Shown here one piece after another: positions 46,270-57,947 of a stretch of DNA of 64,000 nt (positions are counted from its first letter, which is position 1; each line of letters opens with the position of its first letter). The stretch spans positions 930,001-994,000 of the forward strand of contig SNVD02016092.1 of the NCBI GenBank assembly GCA_013180625.2, read 5' to 3'. This DNA comes from Boswellia sacra. Its lineage: Eukaryota; Streptophyta; Magnoliopsida; Sapindales; Burseraceae. The notes under the pieces were generated by a model, which worked only from the letters and a program-made list of their open reading frames with translations, was not told where the DNA came from and did not search any database. The translations under genes were made by a program, and so were the position numbers.

Positions 46270-47280
46270 CAGTGGTGCAGCCACTAACAAATATTTGGGG
46301 GTAAATAGGGATGGCAAAATTCGGGTGTGGGTGCAGGTTTGATGTTCTCGCACTCACACTAGACTTAAAATTTTCCCTCCGGTTAATATTTATTTTAAGA
46401 TTGTGCATACCGCATCCGCACTGCACCTGGAAAAAACCCTGGATTTCTCCGGATTTTTCACACTTTTTTCTTAATTTTTTTTAATTTTTTGAAATAAATC
46501 AAATAAAATAAGATGCTTGATATACTATAAAGATGTGCTTCATAGATGTATGTGGTTTGATGGTTAAAAATTAAAATTTAATTTTTAAGTCATGGGTTGT
46601 GTATATATATATTTTTTATAAATACTTTGAGTTATGCAGGTAAGGGTGCGGGTGTGAGGTTTATTGGCAATACCGCACTCGCACCGCACCCTGATTAATT
46701 TTTTTTGAAAATCTCCGCATTTGGATTTTCTCTCTACAAAATTTGGGTTTTTTTCACCTGAATTGTCTGAAAAAAATGCGGATACGGGCCGGGTGCGGGG
46801 AAAATTGCCTTCCCTATGGGCAAATGCCCCTACCAATTTTTATGAAATTTAAAAACTATATTTAAGTATAATAATTATTTCTTTACTATATTTTCATGCT
46901 TCTTTATTGACCTCACAAGAATCAAAATTTTTTTACGCATCTACTCAAACAAATTGTTTCAATCATTCTACTAAAGTACAAATTTAATTTTAATCAAAAG
47001 TAAACAATTTTATTACTTTATTTTACATGTAAATTAATTTTTTAACTTTAATAATGAAAACTTATTTCTCAATCTTAAACCCAAAACTTTTCAAATGGAT
47101 GTCAATTCAGTATATATTTTTGCATCGATTACAGTATATATTTTTGCATAGTAACTACAGGTCTTTTTTTTTTTTTTAAATTTAGGATCTATCAAAAAAT
47201 TATATATATATATATATATATATATTTCATCATTGATCAAAATTTACCTCCGCTAGTTCACTATTCCGGCTATGCCACTG
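46270..47280. mobile_element. hAT MITE with exact 8-bp TSD
   Basis: Left end CAGTGGTGCAGCCACTAAC; right end on the - strand CAGTGGCATAGCCGGAATAG. Exact 8-bp duplication cctacctt (46262-46269 and 47281-47288), diagnostic of hAT. There is no coding capacity. A 507-base element of another family is nested at 46308-46814, leaving about 500 bases of own sequence. An (AT)n run lies at about 47200-47224. Relics of the same family are at 11770-12083 and 13121-13308. Confidence 0.88.
46308..46814. mobile_element. GGGATGGCAA-family element nested in the hAT MITE
   Basis: The left end gggatggcaaaattcgggtg and the right end (- strand) gggaaggcaattttccccgc are inverted repeats extending into GC-rich arms (gtgggtgcagg / gcacccggcccg). 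The nearest identical flanks are the dinucleotide TA (46306-46307 and 46815-46816). Removing it rejoins the hAT MITE sequence. No ORF of note. A related copy is at 26401-27482. Superfamily uncertain. Confidence 0.6.
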
Positions 47281-47879
47281 CCTACCTTGACTGGCAGACC
47301 TTACTTTGATGCCAACTCCGCACGAAGGCGTCACTCGACCAAAAGCGATTCCTAATCTTAAGTAATATTTGCCCTCCTGCTACTAAAATCCTTGCGCATG
47401 TAAGATTTTTAAGTTGGAAAGAGATCAATGCAATCTTCATTAATTTTATTAATTTTACAAGAGATAAACAACAAAAGAGTTTTCTGTCACATTACTTTGA
47501 AATTTTGGCACTCGACCTTTGAATATTCTATGTTCTATCCCATTTTCGCCTGCAGTAACCCGCCACACAAAGTTGTCTCAAGATATTTTTGACACGTCAT
47601 AAGAATGATTGTTACTTTTCTCTGTTGAAAAATAACACAAGTTTTAAATTCTTAAATTGAATACTGTTTAGACTGCTTTCAAGTACGGTCGCGTATGCTT
47701 GTGTTCGTGTCAGTGTACTAGACGGTGCTCAACAATGTGATAAATGGCTTTCAATTAAAGTTTCACGTGGATTTGAAAACTTTATTGAAAATTCAAATGT
47801 CACTATTTTTGCTAAGAATCCTTTATTGAATGATATAACTATTCTGGTTCCATTTCCATCTATCCAATTAGTTTCAGAA
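47281..47879 (+). promoter_or_regulatory. Upstream region of the second LECRK gene
   Basis: About 600 bases between the hAT MITE and the ATG at 47880, so the MITE sits within promoter distance. No clear TATA box; tgatataact at 47830 is a weak candidate. The reading frame is open upstream to 47826, but without an ATG. Confidence 0.35.
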
Positions 47880-50273
47880 ATGGCTTATAATCTTCTTTAT
47901 CTTCTCCTCTGCTTGGTTCTGCTGCCATGTTTAGCCACTGCACAAAACAATGGAACTACTATAAGTTTAGGCCAGAATATAACTGCAGCTGATGATTCGG
48001 AGCCATGGCTCTCTCCTTCTAGGGACTTTGCTTTTGGGTTTCGTCAACTTGACAATAAGGATCTCTTCTTGCCTGCAATATGGTATCACAAAATACCCAG
48101 CAAAACCATAGTTTGGTATGCATCAGCTGACAATCCTGCACCAAGAGGATCAATACTTCAATTGACTGCCGGTCGTGGGTTGGCGATTAATGATCGTGAT
48201 GGTAATGAGATATGGAAATCTGATGTTGGTATGGGCCAAGCTGCTTCAGGTTTTCTCTACGATACAGGCAACTTTTTGGTTGCCGATGCAAATTCTGAAA
48301 AGTTATGGCAGAGCTTCGATCATCCTGCTGACACTTTGCTCCCTACACAAACCATGGATCGAGGTGGGGTGGTTTCTTCCAAGCGAACGGAGACTAATTT
48401 CTCTCGAGGGAGGTTTCAGTTTCGTTTGCTCCACGATGGAAACGCTGTGCTGAATACTATAAACCTGGAAAGTGGGTTTGCATATGATGCCTATTTTTGG
48501 AGTAATACATATGATGAAAATAGATCGAATGCTGGTTACCAAGTGGTGTTCAATCAGTCAGGCTCCTTGTATGTTGTGAGAGAAAATAACCAAAGAGTGA
48601 GTCTCAGCCCAGGAAGTTTAGTCTCAGCTGCAGAAAATTATTACAGAGCAACTCTCAATTTTGATGGAGTTTTTGTTCTTTATTATCACCCCAAGAACAG
48701 CAATAGTAATGCTATCTGGTCAACTGTTCGTACCATGCCGGAAAATATCTGTGTTAATAATGATATTCGTAAGGGATTAGGTAGTGGAACTTGTGGGCAT
48801 AACAGCATCTGTACGCTCAGTTCACAAAGCAGACCCATCTGTGGATGCCCAAAAGGGTTTTCTTTACTTGATCCAAACGATGCTTATGGAAACTGCAAAC
48901 CGGATTTCATTCAAGGTTGTGAAGAAGATGGGCAGAAATCTGGAGAAGATCTGTATTATGTTGAAGAGCTGAAAAACACTGATTGGCCAACATCTGATTA
49001 TGAGCAGATTGAGAATTCTAGTACTGATGAGTGTGCATCATCCTGCTTACAGGACTGCCTGTGTTCAGCATCTGTGTTTAGAGATGAAACCTGTTGGAAG
49101 AAGAAATTACCTCTCTCGTATGGGAAAATGGACCCTTCTGTTGTTGGGTCGGCTTTCATCAAAATTAGGAAAGGAGAAGCAAGTAGAAAGAAGAAAAAGG
49201 ACATATTGGTTGTAGTAGGATCTGTACTCTTTGGCAGCTCCGTGTTTGTTAACTTAATATTATTTGCTGCAATTTGCCTTGGATTTCTAGTTGTTAATCG
49301 GAAAAAGCTCACAAGATCTCTCAAGGATGAAGGTTCTCGGGAGGAATCCTCAAATATGAATTTGCGCTGCTTTACTTATCACGAACTTTTAGATGCTACT
49401 CATGGATTTAAGGCAGAGCTCGGAAGGGGAGCCTTTGGCACTGTGTACAAAGGGTTTATGGGAATTGGTCCAAATGGTCTTGTTGCAGTGAAGAAGCTAG
49501 ACAGAGCATTTCAGGATTCTGAGAAGGAATTCAAAGCTGAAGTTAATGTAATTGGCCGGACACATCACAAGAATCTGGTTCAACTTCTTGGATACTGTGA
49601 CGAGGGAAAAAATAGGCTGATAGTATACGAGTTCTTAAGCAATGGCACTTTGGCTAGCTTCTTGTTTGGAGATTCAAAGCCAATTTGGCATTTGAGGACT
49701 GAAATTGCCATGGGGATTGCCAGAGGGCTTTTGTATCTTCATGAGGAGTGCTGCACCCAGATCATCCATTGTGATATAAAGCCTCAAAACATACTTCTTG
49801 ATGATTATTACAATGCTCGGATATCTGACTTTGGATTGGCAAAGCTTTTGACAATGAATCAGAGTCATACTAATACTGCCATTAGAGGAACAAAGGGGTA
49901 CGTTGCGCCTGAATGGTTCAGGAACATGCCAGTCACTGTAAAGGTTGATGTGTACAGTTTCGGTGTGCTGCTTCTGGAGATCATTTGCCTTAGGAGATGT
50001 GTAGAGAGGGAAGTCAGCACAGTGGAAAGAGCCATTCTAACTGATTGGGCTTATGACTGTTATAAGGAAGGAATACTAGGTGCTCTGGTTGATAATGACA
50101 TGGAGGCCATGAATGACATGGATAAGCTGGAGAGATTTGTGATGGTTGCCATTTGGTGCATTCAAGAAGACCTGTCTCTTCGGCCCACAATGAGGAAGGT
50201 TATACAGATGCTTGAAGGCCTTGTCGAAGTTCCTGTTCCTCCATGTCCATGGCCATTTAACATTGCAACTTGA
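47880..50273 (+). CDS. G-type lectin S-receptor-like Ser/Thr protein kinase (LECRK/RLK1 type), second copy
   Basis: 797 residues from the ATG at 47880, chosen because it begins the signal peptide MAYNLLYLLLCLVLLPCLAT (cut near TAQ). Then: bulb-type lectin domain (about 24-155), EGF-like region (GTCGHNSIC, CGCPKGFSLLDPNDAYGNC), PAN-like Cys cluster (CASSCLQDCLC, 385-395), basic stop-transfer RKKKKD and transmembrane helix about 441-473. Kinase: GRGAFG 515-520, Lys538, HCDIKPQN 630-637, DFG 650-652, APEW 676-679. It is non-RD (Cys before the catalytic Asp) like the 17394 copy, with which it shares domain order, single-exon structure and strand; the lectin domains differ more than the kinases. 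A plasma-membrane receptor, probably in defence or stress signalling (family inference). No disabling change was seen. Confidence 0.95.
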   Translation: MAYNLLYLLLCLVLLPCLATAQNNGTTISLGQNITAADDSEPWLSPSRDFAFGFRQLDNKDLFLPAIWYHKIPSKTIVWYASADNPAPRGSILQLTAGRGLAINDRDGNEIWKSDVGMGQAASGFLYDTGNFLVADANSEKLWQSFDHPADTLLPTQTMDRGGVVSSKRTETNFSRGRFQFRLLHDGNAVLNTINLESGFAYDAYFWSNTYDENRSNAGYQVVFNQSGSLYVVRENNQRVSLSPGSLVSAAENYYRATLNFDGVFVLYYHPKNSNSNAIWSTVRTMPENICVNNDIRKGLGSGTCGHNSICTLSSQSRPICGCPKGFSLLDPNDAYGNCKPDFIQGCEEDGQKSGEDLYYVEELKNTDWPTSDYEQIENSSTDECASSCLQDCLCSASVFRDETCWKKKLPLSYGKMDPSVVGSAFIKIRKGEASRKKKKDILVVVGSVLFGSSVFVNLILFAAICLGFLVVNRKKLTRSLKDEGSREESSNMNLRCFTYHELLDATHGFKAELGRGAFGTVYKGFMGIGPNGLVAVKKLDRAFQDSEKEFKAEVNVIGRTHHKNLVQLLGYCDEGKNRLIVYEFLSNGTLASFLFGDSKPIWHLRTEIAMGIARGLLYLHEECCTQIIHCDIKPQNILLDDYYNARISDFGLAKLLTMNQSHTNTAIRGTKGYVAPEWFRNMPVTVKVDVYSFGVLLLEIICLRRCVEREVSTVERAILTDWAYDCYKEGILGALVDNDMEAMNDMDKLERFVMVAIWCIQEDLSLRPTMRKVIQMLEGLVEVPVPPCPWPFNIAT

Positions 50274-52719
50274 AACCAGCTCTTTGTTGCATTGCAGAAC
50301 GAATTGCTGTCACTCAGTACTTGTTCTGTTTCCTATTTATAGAATTTTCCTTCAGGTAAGTAAATTTGCAGTTAATGTAGCAGCTTTCCCTCCTAGATTG
50401 TTGTATTTGTATATGTTGTTAATTAATCAATTTTATACCTCTGTTTCCAATAGAATTTATTTCAAACTCCGAATGAGAAGTCTCATGTTCAAAACAGAAA
50501 TAGTTGGAATCAAGTATCCTTCCATCTGATTGAAAAATTAAGACAAGTTGGGGGCGAGTGATTTCCAGGTTACAGTTTAATTTCAGATCTGGATGCTTGG
50601 ATATAGTGTATTAGGATTAGCTTTACTGTTGCACATGGCATGGTTTCATCGTTTTGCAGGGACTTCTTTGCAGTGTAGTCTAGTTTCGAAAGTGGAGAAG
50701 CAGTTTCTGTGTTTCTTTTATCTTTGTCTGACATGATGAGAAGCATTGGTACAACAATTTTTTTTTTTTTTTTTTTGCAAATTCTTTCAGATGAGCTTGT
50801 GGACGCTCTGAACAAGGTGTAAAAAGTTACATTTCGTGCCTCATGGTTCCAGGTGTTTTGAAGCCGTAATAAACAGTTTGAAAGGCTTTTCAGAGTTCAG
50901 CACTGATCCAAAATTGCTTTCTGCAGTAGCTTAATTAATAAATTATCAAAAAAATGTAGAGATGTTCAATAGAAACAACACCCTTTAGCATTGAAATTCC
51001 CCTAATAAGATTTTTCTGAGAAAGCTTCCTTTCAATTTCTTGTACTATAAGAAACACTTGAGTGATTGTTTTGCCTTGAATCTCTGATGAACTCAATGAT
51101 CAATATTTCCTCAGATTGTTTTCTTGCATCTCCATGCAGTTACGGTAAAAGCGTTCTGTTTTGTTGCATCTCCAAGCAGTTATGGTGAAAGCATTCTGCA
51201 GCTTCAAATCAAATAGCAACGATCACTAGTAGTTCCTTATAATACCTCTGGATAACCCGTTATATTCCACCGCTCTCAATATAAAGCTTTACTCAGAAAT
51301 ATTATATGTAAAGGTCTTCTAGATAGTACTGTGGAATGTTACAGTTTGCTAGGTGAAAACTCGAATAAATCTTTTACATTTCAGCAATACTGATGAGAAA
51401 CGTGCAGGTTCCAAACTAAGGGCTGTCCTGATCCAAGATTTCCCTGTTGCTGATCAATTTTCTTGACAAATGCTTGATACCCAATAGCTAATTTTATATA
51501 ACTTCCCAAATGTCTGGCCACAAGAGTCAAGTCACTTTTGAAACTTCCATGAAGCAAAATTTCGATTCAATCTTTCAAAACAATAAATGGTCCATTGAAA
51601 TGTGTGGAGTTTGAAAGATGAATAGAGAATTTTCGTTTGTGGAAGTTTCAAAAGCACTTGATTCTTTTGCCAGGTTGGTTGAGTTGCTGCAGTTTGCAAT
51701 GGACATGGTTAAAGACCTTTGCGTGAAGCAACGGCAGAATTAGTCCAAGCAGGGGACTATGATGATAAAAGGACTTATAACAACAATTCACCTAAGAAAG
51801 CCTTTTTTGGGGCACAGCGAATATAACAATTTCACTGGTTGAAATGTGTCATACTAATTGAAACATGAAATTGATTGACTAGAAAAGTATGCTCACAATT
51901 GTTTACCATATTACCCTGGAAGAATCCTTGTTCAAGTTCTATGCATTTCTCTTTCTCAGCTCCGCAAAGAATTAAATATCTTCATTTAGAGGCTTAGAGC
52001 ACTTGAAGGCTACCAGGTAATGAGTGTAAAAAATAAAATGAAAAGAACGGAGAAGAAAAACATAAATATGAGAAAATAACCAGGTTATTGGGTATATTTT
52101 CAAATATAGTAAATTCCCTTTTTATTTTTATTTTTATGTTCTAGTCAAATTCAACCATGCCATGCGGATGGGTTAATGTTTATGAGCTGATGCGTTGACG
52201 AGTTGATGTGTACAAACACAAATAAAAAAGAAGCATATTTGTATGAGATGGTGAGTAATGTAAAACCCCAAACCCACCAAGCAATCCATCGTGTAAAACA
52301 AGTTCGGAATGCCTCCAAATTCAATCTAATTTTTGTCTTTTATCTATTATACATCAAGCTATAATACTTGCAACAATGCTGAATCAACATACATAATAAC
52401 CCACAGAAATATCAATTAAAACTTTAATAGTATGTTATAATAAATACCCAATGAATCCAGTACTTACAAACGAACATAATCCATCCGACTGGATAACCAC
52501 AAAAACTTACAAGAGTTCCAAATTCCATTTCAAACATTACATAACAAGTCAAACTGCATATGAAATAGCCAAATAACATTATTAACCATGATAAAAATCT
52601 GCCCTTGCCAACAAATTCAATCTACAAAATGTTAGTGATGAGAGGTGAGTCGTCGACTTAGTAAGCATGATCAAACATAATATAATATGTATGTTTTGAA
52701 ACCCTTTTTGGTACCATAT
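50274..52719. other. 3' flank and intergenic, no gene supported
   Basis: 50274-50540 is probably 3' UTR/flank of the LECRK gene. A T run of about 20 bases lies at 50757-50777. 51130-51200 contains a near-duplicate gttttgttgcatctcca / ttgcatctccatgcagttacgg pair. No ORF with family resemblance. 52260-52719 is AT-rich DNA into which the gypsy element inserted. Confidence 0.45.
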
Positions 52720-53275
52720 TGTTACGGCCCGTCCAATTTGCTTGTTAGAGTGGTCCAAATATACACAAGGCTTGGCCTAGTTTCTAGAAAGCTTGCAAGC
52801 CCAAGCCCAAGCCCATCTTCTAGAATTCTCTAGCAAGATAAGTTTCTAGAATTCTCTCTCGTACATATCCACTCTTGTACTTATCTAGACAATTTAGTAG
52901 ATCTTATAAATATCTAGTAGATGATTCTAGATAGTGAATTAGGACACTTAGATGCATTAGATCGTAGCCATTCATTTGAGAGGTGGTTCACTATAAAAAC
53001 CTCTCCAATGCTCATTTATAAATCATCCAAGCAAATCCAAGCATTCAAGCAAAGTTGTAAGCAAGCATTCTTGTGTAATACAAAGCTTTCTCATTCAGCA
53101 ACACTTGTCTCTAGTCTTCCATCCCTTCTCTTCTTGCCTACAAAGCTTTTTGGCTCAACGGTCCGATCTTCTCCTTGAGAGAGAAGGCAAACTACAAGGC
53201 TTACTTAGCAACTTTCGAGTTCAAGTTGTCTAAGTGCCACACGAGCGTGTTGCGCAAACCTCTAAGCTCGTAAAA
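52720..53275 (+). repeat. 5' LTR of the gypsy element
   Basis: 556 bases, TGTTACGGCC start. TATA box ctataaaaac at 52991-53000. Three ttctagaa palindromes lie upstream (52792-52851). Its own 3' end reads gtaaaa rather than the gtgaca of the other LTR, a decayed CA end. Confidence 0.9.
52792..52851 (+). promoter_or_regulatory. Cluster of three TTCTAGAA (heat-shock-element-like) sites in U3
   Basis: ttctagaa at 52792-52799, 52818-52825 and 52844-52851, spaced exactly 26 bases. Each contains the TTCnnGAA core recognised by heat-shock factors. They lie 140-200 bases before the TATA box at 52991. All three are also present in the 3' LTR (about 58010-58080). Function is inferred from the motif only. 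Confidence 0.5.
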
Positions 53276-53277
53276 GT

Positions 53278-53289
53278 TGGTATCAGAGC
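53278..53289 (+). other. Primer-binding site (tRNA-Met)
   Basis: tggtatcagagc, complementary to the 3' end of plant initiator tRNA-Met, two bases inside the 5' LTR. Confidence 0.9.
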
Positions 53290-53308
53290 ACAGTTCGAGC
53301 ACAAGAGC

Positions 53309-56300
53309 ATGGCATCCGACATTGAAGTGACCATAGAGGAGCAAGTTCGTGGACGAGAGGAGCAACCTCAGCCTCAACCACGCCCACAAGGAAAACGTGG
53401 TAAGTCCAAAGCCCCACCCGCGGAAGCCTTAGAGCCTTGTGTTGCTAGTATAGAGCAAACTATCTCGAGGATGGACAATGCTATTGAAGGCCTCTCCGAC
53501 CATCTCAAAGGCCTAGAGACAGAATATGGAGAGATCACTCCAGCCATAAAGTCCAACATCCTTGAGTTTAGCAATGCCTATGAAAAGGAGCTACACAACC
53601 TTACACGAGAGCTCGTGGGCTTGTGAACCTTTGCGGAGCACGAGTTACGAGCAATCCATGTGGAAGTGGAGGAATCTCGCACGAAATGGGAGAAGCATCG
53701 ATGTGATCGTGCTAACCCATCTAACACAAGTGGGCTAAGCACCATGCAAGTGCCTACTCCCGTAACATACAATGGCACTCGCAACGCCACGAAGGTTGAA
53801 AAATTCCTATTCGGCTTGGAGCAATACTTCGAAGCCAAACGTGTCCATGATGACGCTTCGAGGATCGACATTGCACCCACATTTCTACGAGATGCAACCC
53901 AATTATGGTGGCATCGAAAGCATGACGACGCGGGCAGAGGCATCTTCTCCTTTCGCACATGGGAGGACTTCAAGAGAGAACTTTGGAATTACTTCGCTTC
54001 TAGCAATGATGAAAAGGAGGCAAGGGGCCGCCTTCGTCGATTGAAGCAAAGCGGCACTATTCAGGAGTATATCAAGGAGTTCACCACCATCATCCTAGAA
54101 ATCGAGGATATGTCTAAAAAGGACTCCTTCGTCTACTTCCTCGACGGGCTCAAAGATTGGGCGATGGTCAAGCTTGAAAGGTACAGTGTGCAAAATCTTG
54201 ATGATGCCATAGCCGTAGCCGAATCCCTCATAGACTACACCTCCCAATCCAAGAATAGGAAGGGCAACCATGGAAAAGGTGGGGAAGAGTGGAATACTAA
54301 GAAGGACCATGCTCGAAATGAAGGTGGTGCACGTAAACCATTCAGGGGAGACAAGCGTGACACATCTAACAAAGGTAAGTCTGATACCCCTAAACCCAAA
54401 AGTCCTTGCTTCATTTGTGATGGCCCTTATTGGGTGCGTGATTACCTAAAGAGAAAGACCCTCAACGCCCTAGCCGCTTAACATGAGGGCGTCCATAATG
54501 AGGAACCACAAGCGGGAATGGGTTCTCTACACACCATTGGTGCACTTAAAAGACCCACCCATGTTCAAAAGGTTCTAATGTATGTGAGCGTCACAATCAA
54601 TGGTAAGGATGTGCGGGTAATGCTTGATACGGGAGCCACGCACAATTTCATTTTCGAAAAAGAGGCCAAACGGTTAGGCCTCAAATATAACAATGGAGGA
54701 GGCACCATCAAGGCAGTAAAATCACCCGCCAAGGCAATATTGGGGGTCTCTAAGGCAACATTGGTAGAACTTGGCACTTGGAGCGGAAAGCTTGATTTTT
54801 TCATTGTCCCCATGGATGACTTCCAAGTAGTGTTGGGCATGGAATTCTTTGATCAAGTCCATGCTTTTCCCATACCGGCTTCTAACTCTTTTAGCATCCT
54901 CGATGGGAGTCAATCATGCACGGTTATGGCGGAACGTGCAGCGAAGGTAGAGAGCAAGATGCTATCTATACTACAATTCAAACAGGGAATGAAGAACGAT
55001 CCAAGTTTCCTTGCCACGGTTCGAGAACTAAATGATAGGGAGGACATCGACATCTCCAAAGACCCAATGCCAAGACAAGTCCGAGTCGTCCTTGAGGAAT
55101 ACAGAGACACCATGCCCCAAAAACTTTCAAAGAAGTTACCTCCACGACGGGAAGTGGATTACCAAATCGAGTTGGAGCCTGTTGCCAAGCCTCCAGCCAT
55201 GGCACTTTACCACATGGGATCACCTGAACTTGCGAAGTTGAAGAAACAACTCCAAGACTTGCTCGATGCTGGCTACGTCCAGCCCTCGATAGCTCCATAT
55301 GGTGTACCTGTCCTTTTCCAAAAGAAGAAGGATGGATCCTTTTGCATGTGTATCGATTATCGGACGCTTAACAAGGTAACAATAAAAAATAAGTACCTGA
55401 TACCTTTAATTGCGAAATTATTCGACCAACTTGGGAAGGCTCGATACTTCACCAAGCTTGATTTGAGATCGGGATACTACCAAATGTGCATTGCCAAGGG
55501 TGATGAACCAAAGACCGCATGTGTGACAAGGTATGGTGATTATGAATTTCTTGTCATGCCATTTGGCCTCACCAATGCACCTGCCACATTCTGTACCCTC
55601 ATGAATAAGCTCTTTCATCCCTATCTTGATCGGTTTGTGATAGTCTACTTGGACGACATTGTCATTTACAGCACAACTCATGAAGAACATGTGCAACATC
55701 TCCAACAAGTCTTCCAAGTTCTTCGCGACAATGAACTCTACGTCAAGAAGAAAAAATGCTCCTTTGCTCAACAAGAGGTAGATTTCCTTGGCCATCGAAT
55801 GCAGGATGGGAAGCTTATGATGGACCAAGCGAAGGTGAAGGCCATTCGAGAATTGAAGCCTCCAACCAAGGTACCTGAACTAAGATCTTTCCTTGGGCTG
55901 GTTAACTACTATTGGCAGTTTATCAAAGGTTACTCAGCCAAAGCCGCCCCACTCACGGATCTTCTCAAGAAGAATCGTACATGGCACTGGTCCGAAGAGT
56001 GCCAACATGCCTTCATGGAGTTGAAGAAGGCAATATGCGAGGAACCAGTGTTGGTGTTACCCGACCACACTAAGCCATTCGAGATGCACATGGACGCCTC
56101 CGACTTTGCCATAGGAGGAGTTCTCATGCAAGAAGGGCACCCCATTGCGTACGAGAGCCGCAAGCTCAATGACACGGAGCGACGATACACGGTCCAAGAG
56201 AAGGAAATGATTGCCATCATTCATTGCCTACGAGTTTGGCGACACTACTTGCTTGGCTCACATTTCATCATCAAGACAGACAATATGGCCACAAGTTATT

Positions 56301-57936
56301 TTCAAACGCAAAAGAAATTGAGCCCCAAACAAGCATGATGGCAAGACTTCTTGGCTGAATTCGACTATAGGCTCGAGTACAAAGCGGGTAAAGCAAACGT
56401 TATAGCCGACGCCCTAAGTCGTAAGGCGAAACTTGCCACTCTAAGCATGAGTCGTCCACAAAGTGTGCTCGTCGACCGCATCAAACAAGGTCTAGAGCAT
56501 GACCCCACAGCCAAGAATCTCTTGAAAATGGCAAGTAAGGGGAAGACACAACGCTTTTGGCTTGACGAAGGCCTACTCTTCATAATCGGGAATCGCCTCT
56601 TCGTGATAAGATATGAGAATTTACGGAAGGAGATCATCAAGGAGTGCCATGATTCCAAGTGGGCTAGTCACCCAAGTATGGCATGAACCCTTGCACTCAT
56701 GCAAGATTCTTACTATTGGCCTCAGATGCGGGAAGACGTGGAGGGCTATGTGAAGACTTGTCTTGTGTGCCAACAAGACAAGGTTGAACACCAACGCCCC
56801 GCGGGTTTGCTAGAACCCCTACCCATCGCGGAAAGGCCATGGCAAAGCGTCTCGATGGACTTCATTGTGGCCTTACCAAAATCCGAGGGATATGGAAGCA
56901 TAATGGTGGCAGTTGATTGATTTAGCAAATATGCCATATTCATTCCCGTATCCAAGGACTGCACCGCGGATGAAGCCGCTCGAGCATTCCTCAAGCACGT
57001 GGTGAAACTTTGGGGAGTTCCACAAAATATTGTGAGTGACCATGATCCTCGCTTCACCAGACGTTTTTGGGAAAAGCTCTTCAAAATGTTGGTGACCGAC
57101 TTGAGCTTCTCAATAAGCTTCCATCCCTAAACCGATGGGCAAACCGAGCGCATCAATGCCTTACTTGAGCTATACTTAAGGCATTATGTGAGCGCTCACC
57201 AACGTGATTGAGCAAAGTTGCTAGACGTTGCCCAATTCTCATATAATCTACAAAGGAGTGAGGCAAGGGGTAAGATCTGTTTGAGATTGTGACGGGACAA
57301 AAACCTATGACTCCATATGCCATAGCCTCATCCTATGGAGGGAAGAGTCCAGCGGCCTACAAGCTCTCGAAGGAATAAGATGAACAAGCCGACATTACGA
57401 GAGCATGCTTGGATAAGGCCGCTAAGCGAATGAAGAAATGGGCGAACACTAAGAGATGACACCTCGCATTTCAAGAGGGGGACTTGGTACTCATCAAGTT
57501 ACTACCCCAACAATTCAAGTCACTTTGTAGAGTGCACAAGGGGTTGGTACGAAAATACGAAGGTCTCTTCCCTATTGTAAAGCGAGTGGAGGAAGTCTCC
57601 TATAAAGTCCGATTGCCACCTAACCTCAAGACCCATCCGGTCTTCCATGTGAGTTTCCTCAAGCCCTATCATGAGGACAAGGAAGATCCAAGTAGAAGCG
57701 AGTCCAAAAGAGCACCTACAATCGTCATCACCGTATTAGACAAGGACGTGGAATGCATCCTTGAGGAACGTGTGATACGAAGGAGAGGAATTCCACCATA
57801 CATCGAATACTTGGTAAAGTGAAAAAACCTTCCGGATAATGAGTCTAGCTGGGAACGCGAAGACGTATTATGGCAATTTGACGAGCATATCCAACGCTAC
57901 AAGGACGAAAGCACGCCAAGGACATCACATAATTAG
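53309..57936 (+). pseudogene. Gypsy gag-pol polyprotein with chromodomain, many stops
   Basis: ATG at 53309 (MASDIEVTIEEQVRGREEQP). Gag follows with a coiled part and a retrotransposon-gag domain (LWWHRKHDDAGRGIFSF, about 53910). The zinc knuckle CFICDGPYWVRDY has Tyr for the usual His and last Cys. Protease VMLDTGATHNFI is at 54614-54650. RT has KLDLRSGYYQ and catalytic YLDDIVIYS (55645-55672). RNase H has MDASDFAIGG. Integrase zinc part CHDSKWASHP and CLVCQQD; core DFIVALPK, SDHDPRF and TDGQTERIN. Chromodomain about 57745-57900 (VECILEERVIRRRG, ESSWE). Stops at about 53624, 54479, 56336, 56684, 56918, 57127, 57209 and 57820 interrupt it. Most fit single transitions (Trp TGG to TGA, CGA to TGA, CAA to TAA). 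57220-57480 is further scrambled. Confidence 0.92.
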
Positions 57937-57947
57937 GTGAGGGAGGA
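57935..57947 (+). other. Polypurine tract of the gypsy element
   Basis: aggtgagggagga directly before the 3' LTR; it overlaps the polyprotein stop codon (57934-57936). Confidence 0.8.

Noticed and set aside
47826..47879. Upstream extension of the second LECRK by 18 codons
   Set aside because: The codon at 47826 is TTG, and the ATG at 47880 starts a clear signal peptide.
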